Of a stretch of 64,000 nt of DNA, positions 7,517 to 21,357 are shown piece after piece. This DNA is from Petrolisthes cinctipes (Eukaryota > Arthropoda > Malacostraca > Decapoda > Porcellanidae): positions 1,426,001 through 1,490,000 of the forward strand of contig JAWQEG010000477.1 in the NCBI GenBank assembly GCA_033782935.1, given 5' to 3'. The number at the start of each line of letters is the position of its first letter. The stretch's first letter is position 1. The notes under the pieces were generated by a model. The model ran no database searches, was not told the DNA's origin, and worked only from the letters and a program-made list of their open reading frames with translations. The translations under genes were made by a program, and so were the position numbers.

Positions 7517-10500
7517 TTGTTAGAGTATTTTCAAAATACAGGCCAAAAACATACTGAAAATCGATCTTTTAGGTGCCCAAAAGTCGATATGTGCATGCAT
7601 CTTCTGTACCCGTTTATATCTCAAATTCTGGCCCTAAACACCCGAAAATTCGATATTTTGGGGTCCCAGAAGCGATCTGTACATGCCTACTCCGTGTTAG
7701 AGTATTTTCAAAATTCAGGCCCAAAACATGCTGAAAATCGATATTTTTGGTGCCCAAAGTCAATATGTGCATGTATCTTCTGTACCCGTTTATATCTCAA
7801 ATTCAGGCTCAAAACACCCGAAAATTCAATATTTTGGGGTCCCAGAAGCAATCTGTACATGCCTACTCAGTGCTAGAATATTTTCAAAATATAGGCTAAA
7901 AACATGCTAAAAATCGATCTTTTAGGTGCCAAAAAGTCGATATCTCAAATTCAGTCCCAAAACACCCGAAAATTCGATATTTAGGGGTCCCAGAAGCGAT
8001 CTGTCCATGCCTACTCTGTGTTAGAGTATTTTCAAAATACAGGCCAAAAACATACTGAAAATCGATATTTTTGGTGCCCAAAGTCAATATGTGCATGTAT
8101 CTTCTGTACCCGTTTTTATCTCAAATTCAGGCTCAAAACACCCGAAAATTCGATATTTTGGGGTCCCAGAAGCGATCTGTACATGCCTACTCCGTGTTAG
8201 AGTATTTTCAAAATTCAGGCCCAAAACATGCTGAAAATCGATATTTTTGGTGCCCAAAGTCAATATGTGCATGTATCTTCTGTACCCGTTTATATCTCAA
8301 ATTCAGGCTCAAAACACCCGAAAATTCAATATGTTGGGGTCCCAGAAGCAATCTGTACATGCCTACTCAGTGCTAGAATATTTTCAAAATATAGGCTAAA
8401 AACATGCTAAAAATCGATCTTTTAGGTGCCAAAAAGTCGATATCTCAAATTCAGTCCCAAAACACCCGAAAATTCGATATTTAGGGGTCCCAGAAGCGAT
8501 CTGTACATGCCTACTCCGTGTTAGAGTATTTTCAAAATACATGCTCAAAACATACTGAAAATCGATCTTTTAGGTGCACAAAAGTCGATATGTGCATGCA
8601 TCTTCAGTACCCGTTTATATCTCAAATTCAGGCTCAAAACACCCTAAAATTCAATATTTTGGGGTCCCAGAAGCAATCTGTACATGCCTACTCAGTGTTA
8701 GAGTATTTTCAAAATACAGGCCCAAAACATGCTGAAAATCGATATTTTAGATGCCCAAAGTCAATATGTGCATGTATCTTCTGTACCCGCTTATATCTCA
8801 AATTCAGGCTCAAAACACCCGAAAATTCAATATTTTGGGGTCCCAGAAGCAATCTGTACATGCCTACACAGTGCTAGAATATTTTCAAAATATAGGCTAA
8901 AAACATGCTAAAAATCGACATTTTAGGTGCCAAAAAATCGATATCTCAAATTCAGTCCCAAAACACCCGAAAATTCGATATTTAGAGGTCCCAGAAGGTA
9001 TCTGTACATGCCTACTCCTTGTTAGAGTATTTTCAAAATACAGGCCAAAAACATACTGAAAATCGATCTTTTAGGTGCCCAAAAGTCGATATGTGCATGC
9101 ATCTTCTGTACCCGTTTATATCTCAAATTATGGCCCTAAACACCCGAAAATTCGATATTTTGGGGTCCCAGAAGCGATCTGTACATGCCTACTCCGTGTT
9201 AGAGTATTTTCAAAATTCAGGCCCAAAACATGCTGAAAATCGATATTTTTGGTGCCCAAAGTCAATATGTGCATGTATCTTCTGTACCCGTTTATATCTC
9301 AAATTCAGGCTCAAAACACCCGAAAATTCAATATTTTGGGGTCCCAGAAGCAATCTGTACATGCCTACTCAGTGCAAGAATATTTTCAAAATATAGGCTA
9401 AAAACATGCTAAAAATCGATCTTTTAGGTGCCAAAAAGTCGATATCTCAAATTCAGTCCCAAAACACCCGAAAATTCGATATTTAGGGGTCCCAGAAGCG
9501 ATCTGTCCATGCCTACTCTGTGTTAGAGTATTTTCAAAATACAGGCCAAAAACATACTGAAAATCGATATTTTTGGTGCCCAAAGTCAATATGTGCATGT
9601 ATCTTCTGTACCCGTTTATATCTCAAATTCAGGCTCAAAACACCCGAAAATTCGATATTTTCGGGTCCCAGAAGCGATCTGTACATGCCTACTCCGTGTT
9701 AGAGTATTTTCAAAATTCAGGCCCAAAACATGCTGAAAATCGATATTTTTGGTGCCCAAAGTCAATATGTGCATGTATCTTCTGTACCCGTTTATATCTC
9801 AAATTCAGGCTCAAAACACCCGAAAATTCAATATTTTGGGGTCCCAGAAGCAATCTGTACATGCCTACTCAGTGCTAGAATATTTTCAAAATATAGGCTA
9901 AAAACATGCTAAAAATCGATCTTTTAGGTGCCAAAAAGTCGATATCTCAAATTCAGTCCCAAAACACCCGAAAATTCGATATTTAGGGGTCCCAGAAGCG
10001 ATCTGTACATGCCTACTCCGTGTTAGAGTATTTTCAAAATACATGCTCAAAACATACTGAAAATCGATCTTTTAGGTGCACAAAAGTCGATATGTGCATG
10101 CATCTTCAGTACCCGTTTATATCTCAAATTCAGGCTCAAAACACCCGAAAATTCAATATTTTGGGGTCCCAGAAGCAATCTGTACATGCCTACTCAGTGT
10201 TAGAGTATTTTCAAAATACAGGCCCAAAACATGCTGAAAATCGATATTTTAGATGCCCAAAGTCAATATGTGCATGTATCTTCTGTACCCGTTTATATCT
10301 CAAATTCAGGCTCAAAACACCCGAAAATTCAATATTTTGGGGTCCCAGAAGCAATCTGTACGTGCCTACACAGTGCTAGAATATTTTCAAAATATAGGCT
10401 AAAAACATGCTAAAAATCGATATTATAGGTGCCAAAAAATCGATATCTCAAATTCAGTCCCATAACACCCGAAAATTCGATATTTAGAGGTCCCAGAAGG

Positions 10501-10520
10501 TATCTGTACATGCCTACTCC
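7517..10520 (+). repeat. Tandem pair of 1502-bp units (A1 B1 C1 X B1 C1 A2 B2 C2)x2
   Basis: The copies are 7517-9018 and 9019-10520. Both contain the mosaic monomer X (8018-8193 and 9520-9695) and share CTGTCCATGCCTACTCTGTG before X and CTCCTTGTTAG at the left boundary. The C2 that closes the second copy is the CATAACAC subtype, which marks the following region. Confidence 0.92.
8018..8193 (+). repeat. Mosaic monomer X (A1 / B1 / A1), 176 bp
   Basis: It starts as A1 (ATACAGGCC, ACATACTGAAAATCGAT), switches to B1 (TTTTTGGTGCCCAAAGTC through TTCAGGCTCAAAAC), and returns to A1 (TTCGATATTTTGGGG, AGAAGCGATCTG). The B1 patch is roughly 80 bp, consistent with a short gene-conversion tract. Related copies lie at 9520, 10521, 14523 and 18353, and at 17528 with a B1 tail. 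Confidence 0.88.
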
Positions 10521-12018
10521 GTGTTAGAGTATTTTCAAAATACAGGCCAAAAACATACTGAAAATCGATATTTTTGGTGCCCAAAGTCAATATGTGCATG
10601 TATCTTCTGTACCCGTTTATATCTCAAATTCAGGCTCAAAACACCCGAAAATTCGATATTTTGGGGTCCCAGAAGCGATCTGTACATGCCTACTCAGTGT
10701 TAGAGTATTTTCAAAATTCATGCCCAAAACATGCAGAAAATCGATATTTTTGGTGCCCAAAGTCAATATGTGCATGTATCTTCTGTACCCGTTTATATCT
10801 CAAATTCAGGCTCAAAACACCCGAAAATTCAATATTTTGGGGTCCCAGAAGCAATCTGTACATGCCTACTCAGTGCTAGAATATTTTCAAAATATAGGCT
10901 AAAAACATGCTAAAAATCGATCTTTTAGGTGCCAAAAAGTCGATATCTCAAATTCAGTCCCAAAACACCCGAAAATTCGATATTTAGGGGTCCCAGAAGC
11001 GATCTGTACATGCCTACTCCGTGTTAGAGTATTTTCAAAATACATGCTCAAAACATACTGAAAATCGATCTTTTAGGTGCACAAAAGTCGATATGTGCAT
11101 GCATCTTCAGTACCCGTTTATATCTCAAATTCAGGCTCAAAACACCCGAAAATTCAATATTTTGGGGTCCCAGAAGCAATCTGTACATGCCTACTCAGTG
11201 TTAGAGTATTTTCAAAATACAGGCCCAAAACATGCTGAAAATCGATATTTTAGATGCACAAAGTCAATATGTGCATGTATCTTCTGTACCCGTTTATATC
11301 TCAAATTCAGGCTCAAAACACCCGAAAATTCAATATTTTGGGGTCCCAGAAGCAATCTGTACGTGCCTACACAGTGCTAGAATATTTTCAAAATATAGGC
11401 TAAAAACATGCTAAAAATCGATATTATAGGTGCCAAAAAATCGATATCTCAAATTCAGTCCCATAACACCCGAAAATTCGATATTTAGAGGTCCCAGAAG
11501 GTATCTGTACATGCCTACTCCGTGTTAGAGTATTTTCAAAATACAGGCCAAAAACATACTGAAAATCGATCTTTTAGAGGCCCAAAAGTCGATATGTGCA
11601 TTCATCTTCTGTACCCGTTTATATCTCAAATTCTGGCCCTAAACACCCGAAAATTCAATATTTTGGGGTCCCAGAAGCGATCTGTACATGCCTACTCCGT
11701 GTTAATTTTCAAAATTCAGGCCCAAAACATGCAGAAAATCGATATTTTTGGTGCCCAAAGTCAATATGTGCATGTATCTTCTGTACCCGTTTATATCTCA
11801 AATTCAGGCTCAAAACACCCGAAATTTCAATATTTTGGGGTCCCAGAAGCAATCTGTACATGCCTACACAGTGCTAGAATATTTTCAAAATATAGGCTAA
11901 AAACATGCTAAAAATCGATATTATAGGTGCCAAAAAGTCTATATCTCAAATTCAGTCCCATAACACCCGAAAATTCGATATTTAGAGGTCCCAGAAGTTA
12001 TCTGTACATGCCTACTCC
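10521..12018 (+). repeat. X B1 C1 A2 B2 C2' then A1 B1 C2'
   Basis: Monomers start at 10521, 10697, 10873, 11021, 11198, 11374, 11522, 11699 and 11871. The C2' copies read ATCGATATTATAGG and CCCATAACACCC. The A1 at 11522 has TTTTAGAGGCCC and GCATTCATC. The B1 at 11699 has lost GAGT from GTGTTAGAGTATT and is 172 bp. The B1 copies read ACATGCAGAAAATC. Confidence 0.9.
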
Positions 12019-14522
12019 GTGTTAGAGTATTTTCAAAATACAGGCCAAAAACATACTGAAAATCGATCTTTTAGGTGCCCAAAAGTCGATATGTGCATGC
12101 ATCTTCTGTACCCGTTTATATCTCAAATTCTGGCCCTAAACACCCGAAAATTCGATATTTTGGGGTCCCAGAAGCGATCTGTACATGCCTACTCCGTGTT
12201 AGAGTATTTTCAAAATTCAGGCCCAAAACATGCTAAAAATCGATATTTTTGGTGACCAAAGTCAATATGTGCATGTATCTTCTGTACCCGTTTATATCTC
12301 AAATTCAGGCTCAAAACACCCGAAAATTCAATATTTTGGGGTCCCAGAAGCAATCTGTACATGCCTACTCAGTGCTAGAATATTTTCAAAATATAGGCTA
12401 AAAACATGCTAAAAATCGACATTTTAGGTGCCAAAAAATCGATATCTCAAATTCAGTCCCAAAACACCCGAAAATTCGATATTTAGAGGTCCCAGAAGTT
12501 ATCTGTACATGCCTACTCCGTGTTAGAGTATTTTCTAAATACAGGCCAAAAACATACTGAAAATCGATCTTTCAGGTGCCCAAAAGTCGATATGTGCATG
12601 CATCTTCTGTACCCGTTTATATCTCAAATTCTGGCCCTAAACACCCGAAAATTCGATATTTTGGGGTCCCAGAAGCGATCTGTACATGCCTACTCCGTGT
12701 TAGAGTATTTTCAAAATTCAGGCCCAAAACATGCTGAAAATTGATATTTTTGGTGCCCAAAGTCAATATGTGCATGTATCTTCTGTACCCGTTTATATCT
12801 CAAATTCAGGCTCAAAACACCCGAAAATTCAATATTTTGGGGTCCCAGAAGCAATCTGTACATGCCTACTCAGTGCTAGAATATTTTCAAAATATAGGCT
12901 AAAAACATCCTAAAAATCGATCTTTTAGGTGCCAAAAAGTCGATATCTCAAATTCAGTCCCAAAACACCCGAAAATTCGATATTTAGGGGTCCCAGAAGC
13001 GATCTGTACATGCCTACTCCGTGTTAGAGTATTTTCAAAATACATGCTCAAAACATACTGAAAATCGATCTTTTAGGTGCACAAAAGTCGATATGTGCAT
13101 GCATCTTCAGTACCCGTTTATATCTCAAATTCAGGCTCAAAACACCCGAAAATTCAATATTTTGGGGTCCCAGAAGCAATCTGTACATGCCTACTCAGTG
13201 TTAGAGTATTTTCAAAATACAGGCCCAAAACATGCTGAAAATCGATATTTTAGATGCCCAAAGTCAATATGTGCATGTATCTTCTGTACCCGTTTATATC
13301 TCAAATTCAGGCTCAAAACACCCGAAAATTCAATATTTTGGGGTCCCAGAAGCAATCTGTACATGCCTACACAGTGCTAGAATATTTTCAAAATATAGGC
13401 TAAAAACATGCTAAAAATCGATCTTTTAGATGCCAAAAAGTCGATATCTCAAATTCAGTCCCAAAACACCCGAAAATTCGATATTTAGGGTCCCAGAAGC
13501 GATCTGTACATGCCTACTCCGTGTTAGAGTATTTTCAAAATACATGTTCAAAACATACTGAAAATCGATCTTTTAGGTGCACAAAAGTCGATATGTGCAT
13601 GCATCTTCAGTACCCGTTTATATCTCAAATTCAGGCTCAAAACACCCGAAAATTCAATATTTTGGGGTCCCAGAAGCAATCTGTACATGCCTACTCAGTG
13701 TTAGAGTATTTTCAAAATACAGGCCCAAAACATGCTGAAAATCGATATTTTAGATGCCCAAAGTCAATATGTGCATGTATCTTCTGTACCCGTTTATATC
13801 TCAAATTCAGGCTCAAAACACCCGAAAATTCAATATTTTGGGGTCCCAGAAGCAATCTGTACATGCCTACACAGTGCTAGAATATTTTCAAAATATAGGC
13901 GAAAAACATTCTAAAAATCGACATTTTAGGTGCCAATAAATCGATATCACAAATTCAGTCCCAAAACACCCTAAAATTCGATATTTAGAGGTCCCAGAAG
14001 GTATCTGTACATGCCTACTCCGTGTTAGAGTATTTTCAAAATACAGGCCAAAAACATACTGAAAATCGATCTTTCAGGTGCCCAAAAGTCGATATGTGCA
14101 TGCATCTTCTGTACCCGTTTATATCTCAAATTCTGGCCCTAAACACCCGAAAATTCGATATTTTGGGGTCCCAGAAGCGATCTGTACATGCCTACTCCGT
14201 GTTAGAGTATTTTCAAAATTCAGGCCCAAAACATGCTGAAAATCGATATTTTTGGTGCCCAAAGTCAATATGTGCATGTATCTTCTGTACCCGTTTATAT
14301 CTCAAATTCAGGCTCAAAACACCCGAAAATTCAATATTTTGGGGTCCCAGAAGCAATCTGTACATGCCTACTCAGTGCTAGAATATTTTCAAAATATAGG
14401 CTAAAAACATGCTAAAAATCGATCTTTTAGGTGCCAAAAAGTCGATATCTCAAATTCAGTCCCAAAACACCCGAAAATTCGATATTTAGGGGTCCCAGAA
14501 GCGATCTGTCCATGCCTACTCT
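12019..14522 (+). repeat. Irregular trimers between the X-bearing blocks
   Basis: The order is A1 B1 C2 (12019-12519), A1 B1 C1 A2 B2 C1 (12520-13520), A2 B2 C2 (13521-14021) and A1 B1 C1 (14022-14522). The flavour alternation is lost: two A1 trimers are adjacent, then two A2 trimers. The C1 at 13374 lacks one G (TTTAGGGTCCC) and is 147 bp. Confidence 0.9.
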
Positions 14523-17500
14523 GTGTTAGAGTATTTTCAAAATACAGGCCAAAAACATACTGAAAATCGATATTTTTGGTGCCCAAAGTCAATATGTGCA
14601 TGTATCTTCTGTACCCGTTTATATCTCAAATTCAGGCTCAAAACACCCGAAAATTCGATATTTTGGGGTCCCAGAAGCGATCTGTACATGCCTACTCCGT
14701 GTTAGAGTATTTTCAAAATTCAGGCCCAAAACATGCAGAAAATCGATATTTTTGGTGCCCAAAGTCAATATGTGCATGTATCTTCTGTACCCGTTTATAT
14801 CTCAAATTCAGGCTCAAAACACCAGAAATTTCAATATTTTGGGGTCCCAGAAGCAATCTGTACATGCCTACTCAGTGCTAGAATATTTTCAAAATATAGG
14901 CTAAAAACATGCTAAAAATCGATCTTTTAGGTGCCAAAAAGTCGATATCTCAAATTCAGTCCCAAAACACCCGAAAATTCGATATTTAGGGGTCCCATAA
15001 GCGATCTGTACATGCCTACTCCGTGTTAGAGTATTTTCAAAATACATGCTCAAAACATACTGAAAATCGATCTTTTAGGTGCACAAAAGTCGATATGTGC
15101 ATGCATCTTCAGTACCCGTTTATATCTCAAATTCAGGCTCAAAACACCCGAAAATTCAATATTTTGGGGTCCCAGAAGCAATCTGTACATGCCTACTCAG
15201 TGTTAGAGTATTTTCAAAATACAGGCCCAAAACATGCTGAAAATCGATATTTTAGATGCACAAAGTCAATATGTGCATGTATCTTCTGTACCCGTTTATA
15301 TCTCAAATTCAGGCTCAAAACACCCGAAAATTCAATATTTTGGGGTCCCAGAAGCAATCTGTACGTGCCTACACAGTGCTAGAATATTTTCAAAATATAG
15401 GCTAAAAACATGCTAAAAATCGATATTATAGGTGCCAAAAAATCGATATCTCAAATTCAGTCCCATAACACCCGAAAATTCGATATTTAGAGGTCCCAGA
15501 AGGTATCTGTACATGCCTACTCCGTGTTAGAGTATTTTCAAAATACAGGCCAAAAACATACTGAAAATAGATCTTTTAGAGGCCCAAAAGTCGATATGTG
15601 CATTCATCTTCTGTACCCGTTTATATCTCAAATTCTGGCCCTAAACACCCGAAAATTCGATATTTTGGGGTCCCAGAAGCGATCTGTACATGCCTACTCC
15701 GTGTTAGAGTATTTTCAAAATTCAGGCCCAAAACATGCAGAAAATCGATATTTTTGGTGCCCAAAGTCAATATGTGCATGTATCTTCTGTACCCGTTTAT
15801 ATCTCAAATTGAGGCTCAAAACACCCGAAATTTCAATATTTTGGGGTCCCAGAAGCAATCTGTACATGCCTACACAGTGCTAGAATATTTTCAAAATATA
15901 GGCTAAAAACATGCTAAAAATCGATATTATAGGTGCCAAAAAGTCTATATCTCAAATTCAGTCCCATAACACCCGAAAATTCGATATTTAGAGGTCCCAG
16001 AAGGTATCTGTACATGCCTACTCCGTGTTAGAGTATTTTCAAAATACAGGCCAAAAACATACTGAAAATCGATCTTTTAGGTGCCCAAAAGTCGATATGT
16101 GCATGCATCTTCTGTACCCGTTTATATCTCAAATTCTGGCACTAAACACCCGAAAATTCGATATTTTGGGGTCCCAGAAGCGATCTGTACATGCCTACTC
16201 CGTGTTAGAGTATTTTCAAAATTCAGGCCCAAAACATGCTGAAAATCGATATTTTTGGTGCCCAAAGTCAATATGTGCATGTATCTTCTGTACCCGTTTA
16301 TATCTCAAATTCAGGCTCAAAACACCCGAAAATTCAATATTTTGGGGTCCCAGAAGCAATCTGTACATGCCTACTCAGTGCTAGAATATTTTCAAAATAT
16401 AGGCTAAAAACATGCTAAAAATCGACATTTTAGGTGCCAAAAAATCGATATCTCAAATTCAGTCCCAAAACACCCGAAAATTCGATATTTAGAGGTCCCA
16501 GAAGGTATCTGTACATGCCTACTCCGTGTTAGAGTATTTTCAAAATACAGGCCAAAAACATACTGAAAATCGATCTTTTAGGTGCACAAAAGTCGATATG
16601 TGCATGCATCTTCTGTACCCGATAATATCTCAAATTCTGGCCCTAAACACCCGAAAATTCGATATTTTGGGGTCCTAGAAGCGATCTGTACATGCCTACT
16701 CCGTGTTAGAGTATTTTCAAAATTCAGGCCCAAAACATGCTGAAAATCGATATTTTTGGTGCCCAAAGTCAATTTGTGCATGTATCTTCTGTACCCGTTT
16801 ATATCTCAAATTCAGGCTCAAAACACCCGAAAATTCAATATTTTGGGGTCCCAGAAGCAATCTGTACATGCCTACTCAGTGCTAGAATATTTTCAAAATA
16901 TAGGCTAAAAACATGCAAAAAATCGATCTTTTAGGTGCCAAAAAGTCAATATCTCAAATTCAGTCCCAAAACACCCGAAAATTCGATATTTAGGGGTCCC
17001 AGAAGCGATCTGTACATGCCTACTCCGTGTTAGAGTATTTTCAAAATACATGCTCAAAACATACTGAAAATCGATCTTTTAGGTGCACAAAAGTCGATAT
17101 GTGCATGCATCTTCAGTACCCGTTTATATCTCAAATTCAGGCTCAAAACACCTGAAAATTCAATATTTTGGGGTCCCAGAAGCAATCTGTACATGCCTAC
17201 TCAGTGTTAGAGTATTTTCAAAATACAGGCCCAAAACATGCTGAAAATCGATATTTTAGATGCCCAAAGTCAATATGTGCATGTATCTTCTGTACCCGTT
17301 TATATCTCAAATTCAGGCTCAAAACACCCGAAAATACAATATTTTGGGGTCCCAGAAGCAATCTGTACATGCCTACACAGTGCTAGAATATTTTCAAAAT
17401 AAAGGCTAAAAACATGGTAAAAATCGACATTTTAGGTGCCAAAAAATCGATATCTCAAATTCAGTTCCAAAACACCCGAAAATTCGATATTTAGAGGTCC

Positions 17501-18352
17501 CAGAAGGTATCTGTACATGTCTACTCCGTGTTAGAGTATTTTCAAAATACAGGCCAAAAACATACTGAAAATCGATATTTTTGGTGCCCAAAGTCAATAT
17601 GTGCATGTATCTTCTGTACCCGTTTATATCTCAAATTCAGGCTCAAAACACCCGAAAATTCAATATTTTGGGGTCCCAGAAGTAATCTGTACATGCCTAC
17701 TCAGTGCTAGAATATTTTCAAAATATAGGCTAAAAACATGCTAAAAATCGATCTTTTAGGTGCCAAAAAGTCGATATCTCAAATTCAGTCCCAAAACACC
17801 CGAAAATTCGATATTTAGGGGTCCCAGAAGCGATCTGTACATGCCTACTCCGTGTTAGAGTATTTTCAAAATACATGCTCAAAACATACTGAAAATCGAT
17901 CTCTTAGGTGCACAAAAGTCGATATGTGCATGCATCTTCAGTACCCGTTTATATCTCAAATTCAGGCTCAAAACACCCGAAAATTCAATATTTTGGGGTC
18001 CCAGAAGCAATCTGTACATGCCTACTCAGTGTTAGAGTATTTTCAAAATACAGGCCCAAAACATGCTGAAAATCGATATTTTAGATGCCCAAAGTCAATA
18101 TGTGCATGTATCTTCAGTACCCGTTTATATCTCAAATTCAGGCTCAAAACACCCGAAAATTCAATATTTTGGGGTCCCAGAAGCAATCTGTACGTGCCTA
18201 CACAGTGCTAGAATATTTTCAAAATATAGGCTAAAAACATGCTAAAAATCGATATTATAGGTGCCAAAAAATCGATATCTCAAATTCAGTCCCATAACAC
18301 CCGAAAATTCGATATTTAGAGGTCCCAGAAGGTATCTGTACATGCCTACTCC
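14523..18352 (+). repeat. 3830-bp super-unit, copy 1
   Basis: The order is X B1 C1 A2 B2 C2' A1 B1 C2' A1 B1 C2 A1' B1 C1 A2 B2 C2 X C1 A2 B2 C2'. A1' (16526) is an A1 with CCCGATAATATC in place of CCCGTTTATATC. The X at 17528 passes directly into C1. The first 3 kb recurs 3830 bp downstream with the same rare variants (TAGAGGCCC, GCATTCATC, GATGCACAAAG, TACGTGCC). Confidence 0.9.
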
Positions 18353-21300
18353 GTGTTAGAGTATTTTCAAAATACAGGCCAAAAACATACTGAAAATCGA
18401 TATTTTTGGTGCCCAAAGTCAATATGTGCATGTATCTTCTGTACCCGTTTATATCTCAAATTCAGGCTCAAAACACCCGAAAATTCGATATTTTGGGGTC
18501 CCAGAAGCGATTTGTACATGCCTACTCCGTGTTAGAGTATTTTCAAAATTCAGGCCAAAAACATGCAGAAAATCGATATTTTTGGTGCCCAAAGTCAATA
18601 TGTGCATGTATCTTCTGTACCCGTTTATATCTCAAATTCAGGCTCAAAACAACCGAAATTTCAATATTTTGGGGTCCCAGAAGCAATCTGTACATGCCTA
18701 CTCAGTGCTAGAATATTTTCAAAATATAGGCTAAAAACATGCTAAAAATCGATCTTTTAGGTGCCAAAAAGTCGATATCTCAAATTCAGTCCCAAAACAC
18801 CCGAAAATTCGATATTTAGGGGTCCCAGAAGCGATCTGTACATGCCTACTCCGTGTTAGAGTATTTTCAAAATACATGCTCAAAACATACTGAAAATCGA
18901 TCTTTTAGGTGCACAAAAGTCGATATGTGCATGCATCTTCAGTACCCGTTTATATCTCAAATTCAGGCTCAAAACACCCGAAAATTCAATATTTTGGGGT
19001 CCCAGAAGCAATCTGTACATGCCTACTCAGTGTTAGAGTATTTTCAAAATACAGGCCCAAAACATGCTGAAAATCGATATTTTAGATGCACAAAGTCAAT
19101 ATGTGCATGTATCTTCTGTACCCGTTTATATCTCAAATTCAGGCTCAAAACACCCGAAAATTCAATATTTTGGGGTCCCAGAAGCAATCTGTACGTGCCT
19201 ACACAGTGCTAGAATATTTTCAAAATATAGGCTAAAAACATGCTAAAAATCGATATTATAGGTGCCAAAAAATCGATATCTCAAATTCAGTCCCATAACA
19301 CCCGAAAATTCGATATTTAGAGGTCCCAGAAGGTATCTGTACATGCCTACTCCGTGTTAGAGTATTTTCAAAATACAGGCCAAAAACATACTGAAAATCG
19401 ATCTTTTAGAGGCCCAAAAGTCGATATGTGCATTCATCTTCTGTACCCGTTTATATCTCAAATTCTGGCCCTAAACACCCGAAAATTCGATATTTTGGGG
19501 TCCCAGAAGCGATCTGTACATGCCTACTCCGTGTTAGAGTATTTTCAAAATTCAGGCCCAAAACATGCAGAAAATCGATATTTTTGGTGCCCAAAGTCAA
19601 TATGTGCATGTATCTTCTGTACCCGTTTATATCTCAAATTCAGGCTCAAAACACCCGAAATTTCAATATTTTGGGGTCCCAGAAGCAATCTGTACATGCC
19701 TACACAGTGCTAGAATATTTTCAAAATATAGGCTAAAAACATGCTAAAAATCGATATTATAGGTGCCAAAAAGTCTATATCTCAAATTCAGTCCCATAAC
19801 ACCCGAAAATTCGATATTTAGAGGTCCCAGAAGGTATCTGTACATGCCTACTCCGTGTTAGAGTATTTTCAAAATACAGGCCAAAAACATACTGAAAATC
19901 GATCTTTTAGGTGCCCAAAAGTCGATATGTGCATGCATCTTCTGTACCCGTTTATATCTCAAATTCTGGCCCTAAACACCCGAAAATTCGATATTTTGGG
20001 GTCCCAAAAGCGATCTGTACATGCCTACTCCGTGTTAGAGTATTTTCAAAATTCAGGCCCAAAACATGCTGAAAATCGATATTTTTGGTGCCCAAAGTCA
20101 ATATGTGCATGTATCTTCTGTACCCGTTTATATCTCAAATTCAGGCTCAAAACACCCGAAAATTCAATATTTTGGGGTCCCAGAAGCAATCTGTACATGC
20201 CTACTCAGTGCTAGAATATTTTCAAAATATAGGCTAAAAACATGCTAAAAATCGACATTTTAGGTGCCAAAAAATCGATATCTCAAATTCAGTCCCAAAA
20301 CACCCGAAAATTCGATATTTAGAGGTCCCAGAAGGTATCTGTACATGCCTACTCCGTGTTAGAGTATTTTCAAAATACAGGCCAAAAACATACTGAAAAT
20401 CGATCTTTTAGGTGCCCAAAAGTCGATATGTGCATGCATCTTCTGTACCCGATAATATCTCAAATTCTGGCCCTAAACACCCGAAAATTCGATATTTTGG
20501 GGTCCCAGAAGCGATCTGTACATGCCTACTCCGTGTTAGAGTATTTTCAAAATTCAGGCCCAAAACATGCTGAAAATCGATATTTTTGGTGCCCAAAGTC
20601 AATATGTGCATGTATCTTCTGTACCCGTTTATATCTCAAATTCAGGCTCAAAACACCCGAAAATTCAATATTTTGGGGTCCCAGAAGCAATCTGTACATG
20701 CCTACTCAGTGCTAGAATATTTTCAAAATATAGGCTAAAAACATGCAAAAAATCGATCTTTTAGGTGCCAAAAAGTCAATATCTCAAATTCAGTCCCAAA
20801 ACACCCGAAAATTCGATATTTAGGGGTCCCAGAAGCGATCTGTACATGCCTACTCCGTGTTAGAGTATTTTCAAAATACATGCTCAAAACATACTGAAAA
20901 TCGATATTTTAGGTGCACAAAAGTCGATATGTGCATGCATCTTCAGTACCCGTTTATATCTCAAATTCAGGCTCAAAACACCCGAAAATTCAATATTTTG
21001 GGGTCCCAGAAGCAATCTGTACATGCCTACTCAGTGTTAGAGTATTTTCAAAATACACGCCAAAAACATGCTGAAAATCGATATTTTAGATGCCCAAAGT
21101 CAATATGTGCATGTATCTTCTGTACCCGTTTATATCTCAAATTCAGGCTCAAAACACCCGAAAATTCAATATTTTGGGGTCCCAGAAGCAATCTGTACAT
21201 GCCTACACAGTGCTAGAATATTTTCAAAATATAGGCGAAAAACATGCTAAAAATCGACATTTTAGGTGCCAATAAATCGATATCTCAAATTCAGTCCCAA

Positions 21301-21357
21301 AACACCCTAAAATTCGATATTTAGAGGTCCCAGAAGGTATCTGTACATGCCTACTCC
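18353..21357 (+). repeat. 3830-bp super-unit, copy 2 (3005 bp retained)
   Basis: The order X B1 C1 A2 B2 C2' A1 B1 C2' A1 B1 C2 A1' B1 C1 A2 B2 C2 matches 14523-17527 monomer for monomer. The copy then continues into A1 at 21358 instead of the X-C1 pair. The A1' monomer is at 20356. CCCAAAAGCG replaces CCCAGAAGCG near 20003. Confidence 0.9.
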
